64,000 bases of DNA from CAVRTM01 sp963696105 (GTDB lineage Bacteria; Actinomycetota; Actinomycetes; Actinomycetales; Dermatophilaceae): assembly GCA_963696105.1 (NCBI GenBank), contig CAVOIP010000005.1:496001-560000 (forward strand), in the 5' to 3' direction. This document shows, in pieces, positions 16,966-25,549 of the stretch (the first letter of the stretch is position 1; each line of letters begins with the position of its first letter). The position numbers and the translations under genes were made by a program. The notes below the pieces were generated by a model that was not told where the DNA came from, made no database searches, and saw nothing but the letters and a program-made list of their open reading frames with translations.

Positions 16966-17946
16966 ATGACCGGCGCCCCCCGCTCCAGCCCGGCTGCCGC
17001 TGCCTCCGCGGCGGAGGCCGGCGGCCGCACCACGGTCATCAAGGAGGGCCAACCGAAGGGCGCCACGCGGACGGTCGTCATCGCGGTCCTCGCCAACCTC
17101 GGGGTCGCGATCGCCAAGGGCGTCGCCGCCCTGCTCACGGGCTCGGCTGCGATGCTGGCCGAGACGGTGCACTCGGTGGCGGACACGGCGAACGAGGTGC
17201 TGCTCTACATCGGGCTCCGTCGCAGCAGCCCGGAGCCCGACCCCTCCCATCCCTTCGGCTACGGCCAGGAGCGGTGGTTCTGGTCCTTCATGGCGGCGCT
17301 CGGGATCTTCCTGGTGGGCGGCGTGCTGGCGATCGCGGAGGGTGTGCGGTCCCTGCTCACACCCGAGCCGCTGGAGTCGTTCCTCGTCGGGCTGGCCGTG
17401 CTGGTGGTCTCGTTCGTGCTCGAGGGCATCTCCTGGCGGACCGCCTACAAGGAGGTTCGCCAGGAGGCCAAGGGGGCGGAGCGGTCGCTCTCGGACCACC
17501 TCGCGGTGTCCTCGGACCCGACCGCCCAGACGGTGTTCTACGAGGACACGGCCGCCCTGATCGGGCTGGTCCTCGCGATCACCGCGCTCGTGCTGCACCA
17601 GGTGACCGGCTCTGCCGTGTACGACGCCGTCGCCAGCATCCTCATCGGGGTGCTGCTCAGCGTCGTGGCGTTCCTGCTGGCCCGGCACAACCGCCGGCTG
17701 CTCATCGACTCCTCGGCACCACCGGACCTGGTGCAGCGGATGCACGAGGACCTGGCCGCACGGCCCGGGGTCGCGGCGGTGTCCACGCTGCAGGCCGTCT
17801 GGATCGGCCCGAAGCAGCTGCTCCTGGCCGCCGACCTGGTCTACGCGCCGGGTGAGGACGTGGTCGCCCGCATCGCCGAGCTGCGCGACGAGCTGCTCGA
17901 GGAGCCCGTCATCGCCGCGGTCAAGCTCACCCCCGTCGTGGCCTGA
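16966..17946 (+). CDS. Cation diffusion facilitator (CDF) transporter
   Basis: A 326-aa divalent-cation efflux protein that exchanges metal for protons across the membrane. About 45 hydrophilic residues precede six membrane spans. Span 2 contains AETVHSVADTANEVLL with the His/Asp metal-site residues, and span 5 holds a second acidic site (EDTAALIGLV). The cytoplasmic C-terminal domain covers about residues 245-326. Zn, Mn, Fe, Co or Ni are all possible; the residues seen do not decide. It is probably leaderless and faces icd across a hairpin terminator. Confidence 0.9.
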   Translation: MTGAPRSSPAAAASAAEAGGRTTVIKEGQPKGATRTVVIAVLANLGVAIAKGVAALLTGSAAMLAETVHSVADTANEVLLYIGLRRSSPEPDPSHPFGYGQERWFWSFMAALGIFLVGGVLAIAEGVRSLLTPEPLESFLVGLAVLVVSFVLEGISWRTAYKEVRQEAKGAERSLSDHLAVSSDPTAQTVFYEDTAALIGLVLAITALVLHQVTGSAVYDAVASILIGVLLSVVAFLLARHNRRLLIDSSAPPDLVQRMHEDLAARPGVAAVSTLQAVWIGPKQLLLAADLVYAPGEDVVARIAELRDELLEEPVIAAVKLTPVVA

Positions 17947-18062
17947 CACCCACCTGCGGCCGCCGGCAGGGTCGCGCCCTTGGTGCCCCCGCACCCTTGG
18001 CGCGCGCCGGCGCCGTACGACCCGGGAGGTGTGCGGGAGCGGCGGGAGGTGCGGAACGCGGA

Positions 18063-18098
18063 AACGGCCCCGCGCCTCGGGTGAGGGGCGGGGCCGTT
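18063..18098. terminator. Bidirectional hairpin between CDF gene and icd
   Basis: AACGGCCCCGC (18063-18073) pairs perfectly with GCGGGGCCGTT (18088-18098), an 11-bp stem with a 14-nt loop. It lies between two convergent genes, 18 nt from the icd stop, and can work in both directions. No long T-tract follows. Confidence 0.75.
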
Positions 18099-18115
18099 CC
18101 GGACGACCGTAGAGG

Positions 18116-19339
18116 TCAGGCCATGGCCTTCTTGAGGTTGTCGTCGATCGCGGCGAGGAACTCCTCGGTGGTGAGGAACGCCTGGTCCGGGCCGACGAGC
18201 AGCGCCAGGTCCTTGGTCATCTTGCCCTGCTCGACCGTCTCGACACAGACGCGCTCGAGGGTCTCGGCGAAGGCCGTCACCTCGGGGGTGCCGTCGAGCT
18301 TGCCGCGGTGCTTCAGGCCACCGGTCCACGCGAAGATCGAGGCGATCGGGTTGGTGGACGTGGGCTTGCCCTGCTCGTGCTGGCGGAAGTGGCGCGTCAC
18401 CGTGCCGTGAGCCGCCTCGGCCTCGACCGTCTTGCCGTCCGGGGTCATCAGCACCGACGTCATCAGCCCGAGCGAGCCGAAGCCCTGGGCCACCGTGTCG
18501 GACTGCACGTCACCGTCGTAGTTCTTGCAGGCCCAGACGTAGCCGCCCTCCCACTTCATCGCCGCGGCGACCATGTCGTCGATCAGGCGGTGCTCGTAGG
18601 TCAGGCCGGCCTCCGCGAAGGCGTCCTTGAACTCGGTGTCGAAGACGGCCTGGAAGATGTCCTTGAACGCGCCGTCGTAGGCCTTGAGGATCGTGTTCTT
18701 GGTCGACAGGTAGACCGGGTACTTGCGCTGCAGGCCGTAGTTGAACGACGCGCGGGCGAAGTCCTCGATCGACTTGTTGAAGTTGTACATGCCCATGACG
18801 ACACCGCCGTCGACCGGCATGTCGACCACGTCGAGCTCGATCGGCTCGCCGGAGGCCTCGTCCGTCGGGTGCCAGGAGATGGTGACCTTGCCGGCGCCGG
18901 GGACCTTGAAGTTGGTCGCCTTGTACTGGTCGCCGTGGGCGTGGCGACCGATGATGATCGGCTTGGTCCAGCCCGGCACCAGGCGCGGGATGTTGCTGAT
19001 GATGATCGGCTCGCGGAAGACGACGCCACCGAGGATGTTGCGGATCGTGCCGTTCGGCGAGACCCACATCTTCTTCAGGTCGAACTCCTCGACGCGGGCC
19101 TCGTCGGGCGTGATCGTCGCGCACTTGACGCCGACGCCGTACTGCTTGATCGCGTTCGCCGCGTCGACGGTGATCTGGTCGTCGGTCTCGTCGCGCTTCT
19201 GGATCGACAGGTCGTAGTACTTGAGGTCGATGTCCAGGTAGGGGTGGATCAGCCGGTCCTTGATGAACTGCCAGATGATCCGGGTCATCTCGTCACCGTC
19301 GAGCTCGACGACGGGGTTGACCACCTTGATCTTGCTCAT
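18116..19339 (-). CDS. icd: NADP-dependent isocitrate dehydrogenase
   Basis: TCA-cycle enzyme that converts isocitrate to 2-oxoglutarate with NADPH; 407 aa. It belongs to the homodimeric type also found in eukaryotes, as shown by the start KVVNPVVELDGDEMTRIIW, VSPNGTIRNILGG with the phosphate-binding serine, RLVPGWTKPIIIGRHAHGDQY, and the metal-binding segment ending EAAHGTVTRH. GAGGAG 8 nt before the ATG is the ribosome site. It diverges from mdh, and a perfect palindrome lies between them (see 19387-19398). Confidence 0.96.
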   Translation of the reverse strand: MSKIKVVNPVVELDGDEMTRIIWQFIKDRLIHPYLDIDLKYYDLSIQKRDETDDQITVDAANAIKQYGVGVKCATITPDEARVEEFDLKKMWVSPNGTIRNILGGVVFREPIIISNIPRLVPGWTKPIIIGRHAHGDQYKATNFKVPGAGKVTISWHPTDEASGEPIELDVVDMPVDGGVVMGMYNFNKSIEDFARASFNYGLQRKYPVYLSTKNTILKAYDGAFKDIFQAVFDTEFKDAFAEAGLTYEHRLIDDMVAAAMKWEGGYVWACKNYDGDVQSDTVAQGFGSLGLMTSVLMTPDGKTVEAEAAHGTVTRHFRQHEQGKPTSTNPIASIFAWTGGLKHRGKLDGTPEVTAFAETLERVCVETVEQGKMTKDLALLVGPDQAFLTTEEFLAAIDDNLKKAMA

Positions 19340-19386
19340 GCCTTGGGCTCCTCGCTTCGACCGTAGATCTATCGGGGACAGATTAC

Positions 19387-19398
19387 CTTGACGTCAAG
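19387..19398. promoter_or_regulatory. Palindrome CTTGACGTCAAG between icd and mdh: candidate shared operator
   Basis: A perfect 12-bp palindrome lies 48 nt before the icd start and 209 nt before mdh, in the 267-nt divergent gap. The surrounding bases (GATTAC...ATACTTGG) are unusually AT-rich for this chromosome. It has the size and symmetry of a dimeric repressor site and sits where it could control one or both TCA-cycle genes. The regulator is not known from this window. Confidence 0.55.
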
Positions 19399-19606
19399 AT
19401 ACTTGGCCATCCGGCACCCGGCCGGGCGGCAGCGGGACGCCCCCGGTCCCCTGCACTCAACCACAGGACGGCCACCCCGGCCACCGGGCTGAGCGGCCCC
19501 CGCCACCGGGCTGAGCGGACCCCCCTCCGCCTCCGCGGGACCGCGGTACGGCGACGCTGATAGCGTCGCAGGCGCCCGTCCTCCACCTCACCCGAAGGGT
19601 CTTCCA

Positions 19607-20596
19607 GTGAGCACTACTCCCGTCAAGGTCGCCGTCACCGGCGCCGCCGGTCAGATCGGTTACAGCCTGCTCTTCCGCATCGCGAGCGGCGCGCTGCTGG
19701 GCCCCGACACCCCGGTCGAGCTGCGGCTGCTGGAGATCACCCCTGCGCTGGGCGCCCTGGAGGGTGTCGTGATGGAGCTGGACGACTGCGCGTTCCCGAC
19801 CCTCGCCGGTGTCGAGATCGGCGACGACGCGGGCCGCATCTTCGACGGCGCCAACGTGGCGCTGCTGGTCGGCGCCCGCCCCCGCAGCAAGGGCATGGAG
19901 CGCGGTGACCTGCTCGAGGCCAACGGTGCGATCTTCACGGCGCAGGGCAAGGCGCTGAACGACCACGCTGCCGACGACATCCGGATCACCGTGACCGGAA
20001 ACCCGGCCAACACCAACGCGCTCATCACGATGAGCAACGCCCAGGACATCCCGCGCGAGCGCTTCTCGGCCCTGACCCGCCTGGACCACAACCGCGCCAT
20101 CGCGCAGCTGGCGCACAAGACCGGTGTCAGCGTCAACGAGGTCCGCCGGATGACCATCTGGGGCAACCACTCCGCCACGCAGTACCCCGACCTCTTCCAC
20201 GCCGAGGTCTCCGGGCGCAACGCCGTCGAGGCCGTGGGCGACCAGGACTGGCTGGAGAACACCTTCATCCCCACCGTGCAGAAGCGCGGGGCGGCCGTCA
20301 TCGAGGCCCGGGGCGCCTCGTCCGCGGCGTCCGCCGCATCCGCCACGATCGACCACACGCGTGACTGGCTGCGCGGCAGCCCCGAGGGCAGCTGGCTGTC
20401 CATGGCGGTGTGCTCCGACGGCTCGTACGGCGTGCCCGAGGGCCTGATCTCCTCCTTCCCCGTCACCACGAGCAAGGGCAGCTGGGAGATCGTGCAGGGT
20501 CTGGAGATCGACGCCTTCTCCCGGGGCCGGATCGACGCCAGCGCGGCCGAGCTGGCCGAGGAGCGCGACGCGGTCAAGGGTCTCGGCCTGATCTGA
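19607..20596 (+). CDS. mdh: Malate dehydrogenase
   Basis: NAD-dependent enzyme that interconverts malate and oxaloacetate; 329 aa. It is of the cytosolic/long MDH type: VAVTGAAGQIGYSLLFRI Rossmann start, VALLVGARPRSKGMER substrate loop with the arginines, NPANTNALI, LTRLDHNRAIAQLA, and the catalytic histidine in IWGNHSATQYPD. GAAGGG 7 nt before the GTG is the ribosome site. A 14-bp hairpin terminates it. It diverges from icd and converges on DUF3017/folD. Confidence 0.96.
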   Translation: MSTTPVKVAVTGAAGQIGYSLLFRIASGALLGPDTPVELRLLEITPALGALEGVVMELDDCAFPTLAGVEIGDDAGRIFDGANVALLVGARPRSKGMERGDLLEANGAIFTAQGKALNDHAADDIRITVTGNPANTNALITMSNAQDIPRERFSALTRLDHNRAIAQLAHKTGVSVNEVRRMTIWGNHSATQYPDLFHAEVSGRNAVEAVGDQDWLENTFIPTVQKRGAAVIEARGASSAASAASATIDHTRDWLRGSPEGSWLSMAVCSDGSYGVPEGLISSFPVTTSKGSWEIVQGLEIDAFSRGRIDASAAELAEERDAVKGLGLI

Positions 20597-20616
20597 GTCC
20601 TGCCTGCTCCACCGGA

Positions 20617-20660
20617 GCGAACGCCCCGCCCACGTCCCTGCACGTCGGCGGGGCGTTCGC
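20617..20660. terminator. 14-bp bidirectional hairpin after mdh
   Basis: GCGAACGCCCCGCC (20617-20630) pairs perfectly with GGCGGGGCGTTCGC (20647-20660) around a 16-nt loop. It is one of the strongest hairpins in the window and lies between the convergent mdh and DUF3017 stop codons. Confidence 0.8.
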
Positions 20661-20678
20661 GTGGCGGGCGCGGACCGG

Positions 20679-20948
20679 TCAGTGGCGGGGGCTCAGGTCG
20701 ACGAGGCGGACCGTGAGGAACAGCGCCGAGCCGAGGCCGAGGAGGACGACGACGTCGGTGAGCCGGCGGCGTACGGCCAGGCCGCCGGCGCGGGACTGCG
20801 GCAGGAGCAGCCGCAGGAGGCCGCCGACGACCAGGGCGGCGGCCGCGACGTAGCCGCCGCTGCGCAGGGAGCCGAGCAGGACCAGCAGCAGCCCGACGCC
20901 GAGCCCGACGGCGACGACCCACCAGACTCCGAGCCGGGGTGAGGTCAT
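20679..20948 (-). CDS. DUF3017 small membrane protein
   Basis: An 89-aa protein with three hydrophobic stretches (GVWWVVAVGLGVGLLLVLL, YVAAAALVVGGLL and VVVLLGLGSALFL). Size, topology and position directly after folD and beside mdh match DUF3017, a conserved actinobacterial family of unknown role. Its ATG overlaps the folD stop by 4 nt (ATGA), so it is translated with folD. Confidence 0.8.
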   Translation of the reverse strand: MTSPRLGVWWVVAVGLGVGLLLVLLGSLRSGGYVAAAALVVGGLLRLLLPQSRAGGLAVRRRLTDVVVLLGLGSALFLTVRLVDLSPRH

Positions 20949-21811
20949 CGGGTGGCGAGCGCGCGCTCGGCCGCCTCGACCACGTTGACCAGCAGCATCG
21001 CCCGCGTCATGGGCCCGACCCCGCCGGGGTTGGGGGTGAGCCAGCCGGCCACCTCGGCCACGTCGGCGGCGACGTCGCCGGCGATCCGTGTGCGACCGTC
21101 GGCGCCCTGCACCCGGCTGACGCCGACGTCGAGCACCGCCGCGCCGGGCTTGACCATGTCGGCCGTGACGATCCCCGGCACGCCGGCCGCCGCCACGACG
21201 ATGTCGGCCCGGCGCACATGGGCGGCCAGGTCCCGGGTGCCGGTGTGGCAGAGCGTGACGGTGGCGTTCTCGCTGCGCCGGGTCAGCAGCAGCCCGAGGG
21301 GGCGCCCCACCGTGATGCCGCGGCCGATCACGGTCACCTCGGCGCCGGCGAGGGGCACGTCGTAGCGGCGCAGCAGCTCGACGATCCCGGTCGGCGTGCA
21401 GGGCAGCGGGGCCTTCTCACCGAGGACGAGCGCGCCGAGGTTGGTGGGGTGCAGACCGTCGACGTCCTTGACCGGGTCGACGCGGGAGAGGATCGCGAAC
21501 TCGTCGAGCCCCGTGGGCTGCTGGACGAGGAACGCGGTGCAGGCGGGGTCGGCGTTCAGCTCGTCGACCACGGCCTCGACCTCCGCCTGGGTGGCCGTGG
21601 CGGGCAGCTCACGGGCGATGCTGGCCAGGCCGATCTCGGCGCAGTCGCGGTGCTTGGCGGCGACGTACCAGCGGCTGCCCGGGTCGTCGCCGACGAGCAC
21701 GGTGCCCAGCCCCGGGACGACCCCCTGCTCGCGCAGCGCGGCGATCCGGACCGACAGCTCCCCCTTGATCGTCGCGAGTGTCGCCTTGCCGTCCAGAGGA
21801 GTCGCCGTCAC
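20945..21811 (-). CDS. folD: Bifunctional methylenetetrahydrofolate dehydrogenase/cyclohydrolase
   Basis: One-carbon enzyme that interconverts 5,10-methylene- and 10-formyl-tetrahydrofolate, using NADP; 288 aa. The N-terminal domain carries YVAAKHRDCAEIG with the catalytic Tyr/Lys pair and VQQPTGLDEF. The linker contains PVKDVDGLHPTNLG, and the NADP-binding domain has VIGRGITVGRPLGLLL. The C-terminus ends with the signature LTPNPGGVGPMTRAMLL. Its product feeds the formyl transfers by PurN and PurH encoded 2 kb away. It starts at GTG 21811, only 19 nt from the divergent acetyltransferase start. Confidence 0.96.
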   Translation of the reverse strand: MTATPLDGKATLATIKGELSVRIAALREQGVVPGLGTVLVGDDPGSRWYVAAKHRDCAEIGLASIARELPATATQAEVEAVVDELNADPACTAFLVQQPTGLDEFAILSRVDPVKDVDGLHPTNLGALVLGEKAPLPCTPTGIVELLRRYDVPLAGAEVTVIGRGITVGRPLGLLLTRRSENATVTLCHTGTRDLAAHVRRADIVVAAAGVPGIVTADMVKPGAAVLDVGVSRVQGADGRTRIAGDVAADVAEVAGWLTPNPGGVGPMTRAMLLVNVVEAAERALATR

Positions 21812-21818
21812 AGGCGCC

Positions 21819-21824
21819 TATCCT
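21819..21824 (+). promoter_or_regulatory. Predicted -10 box of GNAT gene at 21831 (leaderless)
   Basis: TATCCT ends 6 nt before the GTG. The 19-nt gap to the divergent folD start has no room for a ribosome site, so the transcript is very likely leaderless. Confidence 0.6.
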
Positions 21825-21830
21825 GCCACG

Positions 21831-22286
21831 GTGACCATCGAGCTCTGCGAAGCCCGCTACGGCGACCACCTGACCGCCCCGCTGATCCAGGAGATCCAGC
21901 AGGAGATGACCGTCCGGTACGGCGGCCCGGACGAGACGCCGGTCGCAGCCGAGCAGTTCGAGGCCCCCGGCGGCACGTTCGTGGTCGCCTCGGTCGACGG
22001 TGAGCCGGTCGGCTGCGCGGGGCTGCGGGGCCGCACCGGGACCGAGGTGGAGCTGAAGCGGATGTACATACGGGCCGCGCACCGCCGTCGTGGCCACGCC
22101 CGCCGGCTCCTCACCGAGCTGGAGGACCGGGCGCGGGCGCTGGGCTACCGGCGGCTGGTGCTCGAGACGGGGACCGAGCAGCCCGAGGCGATCGCGCTCT
22201 ACGAGCGGGAGGGCTACCGGCCGACCGAGGGGTTCGGGCACTACGCCGACGAGCCGGGCAGCCGGTACTACGCCAAGGACCTCTGA
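21831..22286 (+). CDS. GNAT-family N-acetyltransferase
   Basis: A 151-aa acetyl-CoA-dependent acetyltransferase. The core reads VELKRMYIRAAHRRRGHARRLL, with the RRRGHA motif A that binds acetyl-CoA, followed by LVLETGTEQPEAIALYEREGY (motif B). The substrate is unknown. It starts at GTG 21831, with a -10 box 6 nt before it. Its 3' end overlaps the convergent DMT transporter gene by 19 nt. Confidence 0.85.
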   Translation: MTIELCEARYGDHLTAPLIQEIQQEMTVRYGGPDETPVAAEQFEAPGGTFVVASVDGEPVGCAGLRGRTGTEVELKRMYIRAAHRRRGHARRLLTELEDRARALGYRRLVLETGTEQPEAIALYEREGYRPTEGFGHYADEPGSRYYAKDL

Positions 22287-23257
22287 GGCTCCGGGCGCTG
22301 GGCGGCGCGCCGGCTGGTGACGCCCGCGGCGCCGGCCGCGACGAGCGTCACGAGGATCCCGAGGACCACCTGCACCCCGATGTGCGAGCGCGTCGCCGGC
22401 GTCAGCAGGTCCAGCGCGACCGCTGCACTGAGCTGCCCGGTGAGCATGACCAGGGTGAACAGCAGCACGCCCAGGTAACGCACCACGACCGCCGCCATGA
22501 AGATGAAGGCGATGCCGCACATCCCGCCCAGCCAGGCCCACCACGGCACGTGCAGGGTCGCCGGGCTGCGCAGCGACCCCGTGACAGCCTGCAGCAGCCC
22601 GGCCAGCACCAGGAAGCAGGTGCCCACGGTGAAGTTGAGCCAGGTGGTGGCCATCGCGCTGCCGGTCTCGGCGCCGACCCGGCCGTTGGTCGCCTGCTGC
22701 ACCGTCATCAGCGCCCCGACGAAGGCCGCGACGAGGGCCGGCACGACCACCGACTGGCCGCCCCCGCCCCCGCGGGCGCTCACGGCGACGACGACGCCGA
22801 CGAAGGCCAGGGCCGCCGACGCGGCTCGAGCCGGTGTCACCGGCGCCTTGCCGGCCGGGCCCAGCCCGAGCTTGTCCACGAGGAGGGCGTTGCCGGTCTG
22901 CCCGCCGACGACCGCGATGGTGAAGATGGCCACGCCGGCCAGCGGCACGGCGTAGGTCTGGGCCACCACGAACGCGCCGCCGCCGAGGCCGCCGAGGCAC
23001 TGCCACCAGCTCAGCCGCCCGTCCCGCAGCGCGGCCGGCAGGTCACGGACGGCGGCACGGACGCCGGGCGCCACGAGCAGGAGCAGCGAGAGCAGCACGG
23101 CCCCCGAGCCGAAGCTCCACATCGCGGCGTCCAGCGGGGCCTTGAAGCTGGTGCTCAGCTCCCCGTTGAAGCGGGACTGCAGCGACATGACGGCGCCGCC
23201 GACGAACGCCGCCGCGGCCGCTGCGGCGAGGGTCGCCCTCGAGGTGCCGGCCTGCAT
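22268..23257 (-). CDS. DMT-family transporter (DUF606/YdcZ type)
   Basis: A 329-aa membrane protein with about ten hydrophobic helices arranged as two homologous halves. The half starting MSLQSRFNGELS and the one starting MTVQQATNGRVG share the Q..NG pattern of the DUF606/YdcZ branch of the drug/metabolite transporter superfamily. Substrate unknown. Its ATG overlaps the purH stop by one base (TGATG), so it is probably translated with purN-purH; a purine-related substrate is possible but only inferred. Confidence 0.83.
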   Translation of the reverse strand: MQAGTSRATLAAAAAAAFVGGAVMSLQSRFNGELSTSFKAPLDAAMWSFGSGAVLLSLLLLVAPGVRAAVRDLPAALRDGRLSWWQCLGGLGGGAFVVAQTYAVPLAGVAIFTIAVVGGQTGNALLVDKLGLGPAGKAPVTPARAASAALAFVGVVVAVSARGGGGGQSVVVPALVAAFVGALMTVQQATNGRVGAETGSAMATTWLNFTVGTCFLVLAGLLQAVTGSLRSPATLHVPWWAWLGGMCGIAFIFMAAVVVRYLGVLLFTLVMLTGQLSAAVALDLLTPATRSHIGVQVVLGILVTLVAAGAAGVTSRRAAQRPEPQRSLA

Positions 23258-24834
23258 CAGTGCGCGAAGTGCCTGGTGCCGGTGAAGTACAGGGCCACAC
23301 CGGCACGGTGCGCGGCCTCGACCACCTCGGCGTCGCGGACCGACCCGCCGGGCGCGACCACCGCACGCACGCCGGCGTCCAGCAGCACCTGCAGGCCGTC
23401 GGCGAACGGGAAGAACGCGTCGGAGGCCGCGACGGCGCCGCGGGCCCGCTCCTCCCCGGCGCGGGAGACCGCGAGCCGGCAGGAGTCGACCCGGTTGACC
23501 TGCCCCATGCCGACACCCACGCTCGCGCCCTCGTCGGCCAGCAGGATCGCGTTGGACTTCACCGCGCGGATCGCCCGCCAGGCGAAGGCGAGGTCGGCGA
23601 GGGTCGCCTCGTCCGCTGCGTCCCCGGCCACGAGGTTCCAGCGTGACGGGTCGTCACCGCCGCCGTCGACCTCGGCGTCGATCTTGTCGCGGGTCTGCAT
23701 GAGCACCCCGCCGCTGATCGCCCGGAACTCGACCTGGTCAGCCGTGCGCTCCATGCCGCTCGGCAGCCGCAGCAGCCGGATGTTCTTCTTGCGGGTGAGG
23801 ATCTCCAGCGCCTCGGGCTCGAAGTCGGGGGCGACGACGACCTCGGTGAAGACCTCGGCCACCTGCGCGGCCATCTCGGCGGTGACCGGCCGGTTGGTCG
23901 CGACCACGCCGCCGTAGGCGGACACCGGGTCGCAGGCGTGCGCGCGCCGGTGGGCCTGCGCGATGTCCGCCCCGACCGCGATGCCGCAGGGGTTGGCGTG
24001 CTTGATGATCGCCACCGCCGGCTCGGCGTGGTCGGAGGCGGCCCGCTGGGCGGCGTCGGCGTCGACGTAGTTGTTGTAGGACATCTCCTTGCCGTGCAGC
24101 TGCTCGGCGTTGGCGAGGCCGGCCCGCCAGTGCGTGTAGAGGGCCGCGCGCTGGTGCGGGTTCTCGCCGTACCGCAGCACGGTCTTCTTGTCCCACGTCG
24201 CCCCGGTCCACGCCGGGAAGCCGGTGCCGTCGGAGGTGTCGGTGAGGACGTTGCCCATCCAGGAGGCGACGGCCACGTCGTACGCCGCGGTGTGCGTGAA
24301 CGCCTCGGCGGCCAGGGTGCGCCGCTGCTCGAGGGTGAAACCGCCGCCGCGAACCAGCAGCAGCACCGAGGCGTAGGCCGCCGGGTCGGTGACGACCGCG
24401 ACGCTGGCGTGGTTCTTGGCGGCGGCACGGACCATCGAGGGGCCACCGATGTCGATCTGCTCGACGCACTCCTCCTGGGAGGCGCCCGACTGCACGGTGT
24501 CGGTGAACGGGTAGAGGTTGCAGACCACCAGGTCGAACGGCTCGACCTCGAGGTCGGCCAGCTGGGCCACGTGCTCGGGGTTGCGGGTATCGGCCAGGAT
24601 CCCGGCGTGGACCCGCGGGTGCAGGGTCTTGACCCGGCCGTCGAGGCACTCGGGGAAGCCGGTGACCTCCTCGACCCGGGTGACGGGCACGCCGGCGGCC
24701 TCGATCCGCCCCGCCGTGGAGCCGGTGGAGACCAGCGCCACGCCCGCCTCGTGCAGGCCGCGGGCCAGCTCCTCCAGCCCCCGCTTGTCGTAGACGGAGA
24801 CCAGGGCGCGCTTGATCGGGCGGCGCTCGCTCAC
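23257..24834 (-). CDS. purH: Bifunctional AICAR formyltransferase/IMP cyclohydrolase
   Basis: Performs the last two steps of IMP synthesis; 525 aa. The N-terminal cyclohydrolase (about 1-150) starts RALVSVYDKRGL and contains STGSTAGRIEAAG, GRVKTLHPRVHAGIL and CNLYPF. The C-terminal formyltransferase carries LRYGENPHQRAALY, the catalytic Lys-His pair in IIKHANPCG, and SDAFFPFADG. The GTG at 24834 overlaps the purN stop (GTGA), so the two formyl-folate enzymes are coupled; FolD supplies the cofactor. Confidence 0.96.
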   Translation of the reverse strand: MSERRPIKRALVSVYDKRGLEELARGLHEAGVALVSTGSTAGRIEAAGVPVTRVEEVTGFPECLDGRVKTLHPRVHAGILADTRNPEHVAQLADLEVEPFDLVVCNLYPFTDTVQSGASQEECVEQIDIGGPSMVRAAAKNHASVAVVTDPAAYASVLLLVRGGGFTLEQRRTLAAEAFTHTAAYDVAVASWMGNVLTDTSDGTGFPAWTGATWDKKTVLRYGENPHQRAALYTHWRAGLANAEQLHGKEMSYNNYVDADAAQRAASDHAEPAVAIIKHANPCGIAVGADIAQAHRRAHACDPVSAYGGVVATNRPVTAEMAAQVAEVFTEVVVAPDFEPEALEILTRKKNIRLLRLPSGMERTADQVEFRAISGGVLMQTRDKIDAEVDGGGDDPSRWNLVAGDAADEATLADLAFAWRAIRAVKSNAILLADEGASVGVGMGQVNRVDSCRLAVSRAGEERARGAVAASDAFFPFADGLQVLLDAGVRAVVAPGGSVRDAEVVEAAHRAGVALYFTGTRHFAH

Positions 24835-25484
24835 GAGATGGTGACCTTTCGTTCGGAGACGGTGTAGCCGTCGCGGACCATCCGGCCCACGCAGTCGACG
24901 AGCATCTGGCGCTCGGCGGTCTTGATGCGTTCGTGCAGGCTCTCCACAGTGTCGTCGTCGGCCACCGGCACCGCGCGCTGGGCGACGATGGGACCGGTGT
25001 CCACCCCGGCGTCGACGACGAACAGCGTCGCGCCGGTGACCTTGACGCCGTAGGCGAGCGCGTCCCGCGGCCCGTGCATCCCGGGGAAGGACGGGGACAG
25101 CGCGGGATGGGTGTTGACGGTGCGGCCACCGAACCGGGCGAGGAACGCCTCCCCGGTCAGCCGCATGAAGCCGGCGAGAACCACGAGGCACGGGTCGTAC
25201 GACGCCACGAGCCCGGCCAGCGCCTCGTCCCACTGCGCCCGGCTGGGGTAGTCCGCAACGGGACAGACGAACGTGGGCACGCCGGCACGCCGCGCCCGTG
25301 CCAGGCCCTCCACGCCGTCGCGGTCCGCCCCCACGGCCGCGACCCGCACCCCGTACGCCGGGTCGGCCGCGGCGTCCAGCAGCGCCTGCAGGTTGGTGCC
25401 GGCACCGGAGACCAGGACGACGATGTCGCCGGGTGGGGCGCCGCGCCGAGCCGGATCTGGCCCGTTGCCCGGCGTAGTGCTCAC
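24831..25484 (-). CDS. purN: Phosphoribosylglycinamide formyltransferase
   Basis: Third step of purine synthesis: transfers formyl from 10-formyl-THF to GAR; 217 aa. It has VLVSGAGTNLQALLDA at the N-terminus, the catalytic Asn-His segment NTHPALSPSFPGMHG, and GATLFVVDAGVDTGPI with the catalytic aspartate. A TATCCT box lies 8 nt before the GTG at 25484, suggesting a promoter here. It heads the purN-purH-DMT run and lies near perM and sucCD, as in Mycobacterium. Confidence 0.95.
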   Translation of the reverse strand: MSTTPGNGPDPARRGAPPGDIVVLVSGAGTNLQALLDAAADPAYGVRVAAVGADRDGVEGLARARRAGVPTFVCPVADYPSRAQWDEALAGLVASYDPCLVVLAGFMRLTGEAFLARFGGRTVNTHPALSPSFPGMHGPRDALAYGVKVTGATLFVVDAGVDTGPIVAQRAVPVADDDTVESLHERIKTAERQMLVDCVGRMVRDGYTVSERKVTIS

Positions 25485-25492
25485 GGTGAGCG

Positions 25493-25498
25493 AGGATA
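25493..25498 (-). promoter_or_regulatory. Predicted -10 box of purN
   Basis: TATCCT on the minus strand ends 8 nt before the purN GTG. It is the likely start of the purN-purH-DMT transcript. Confidence 0.45.
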
Positions 25499-25549
25499 GT
25501 CCAGCCGCCCCGGCCGCCCCTCACCCGTCTCAGCACTGGAGCCCTGCCC

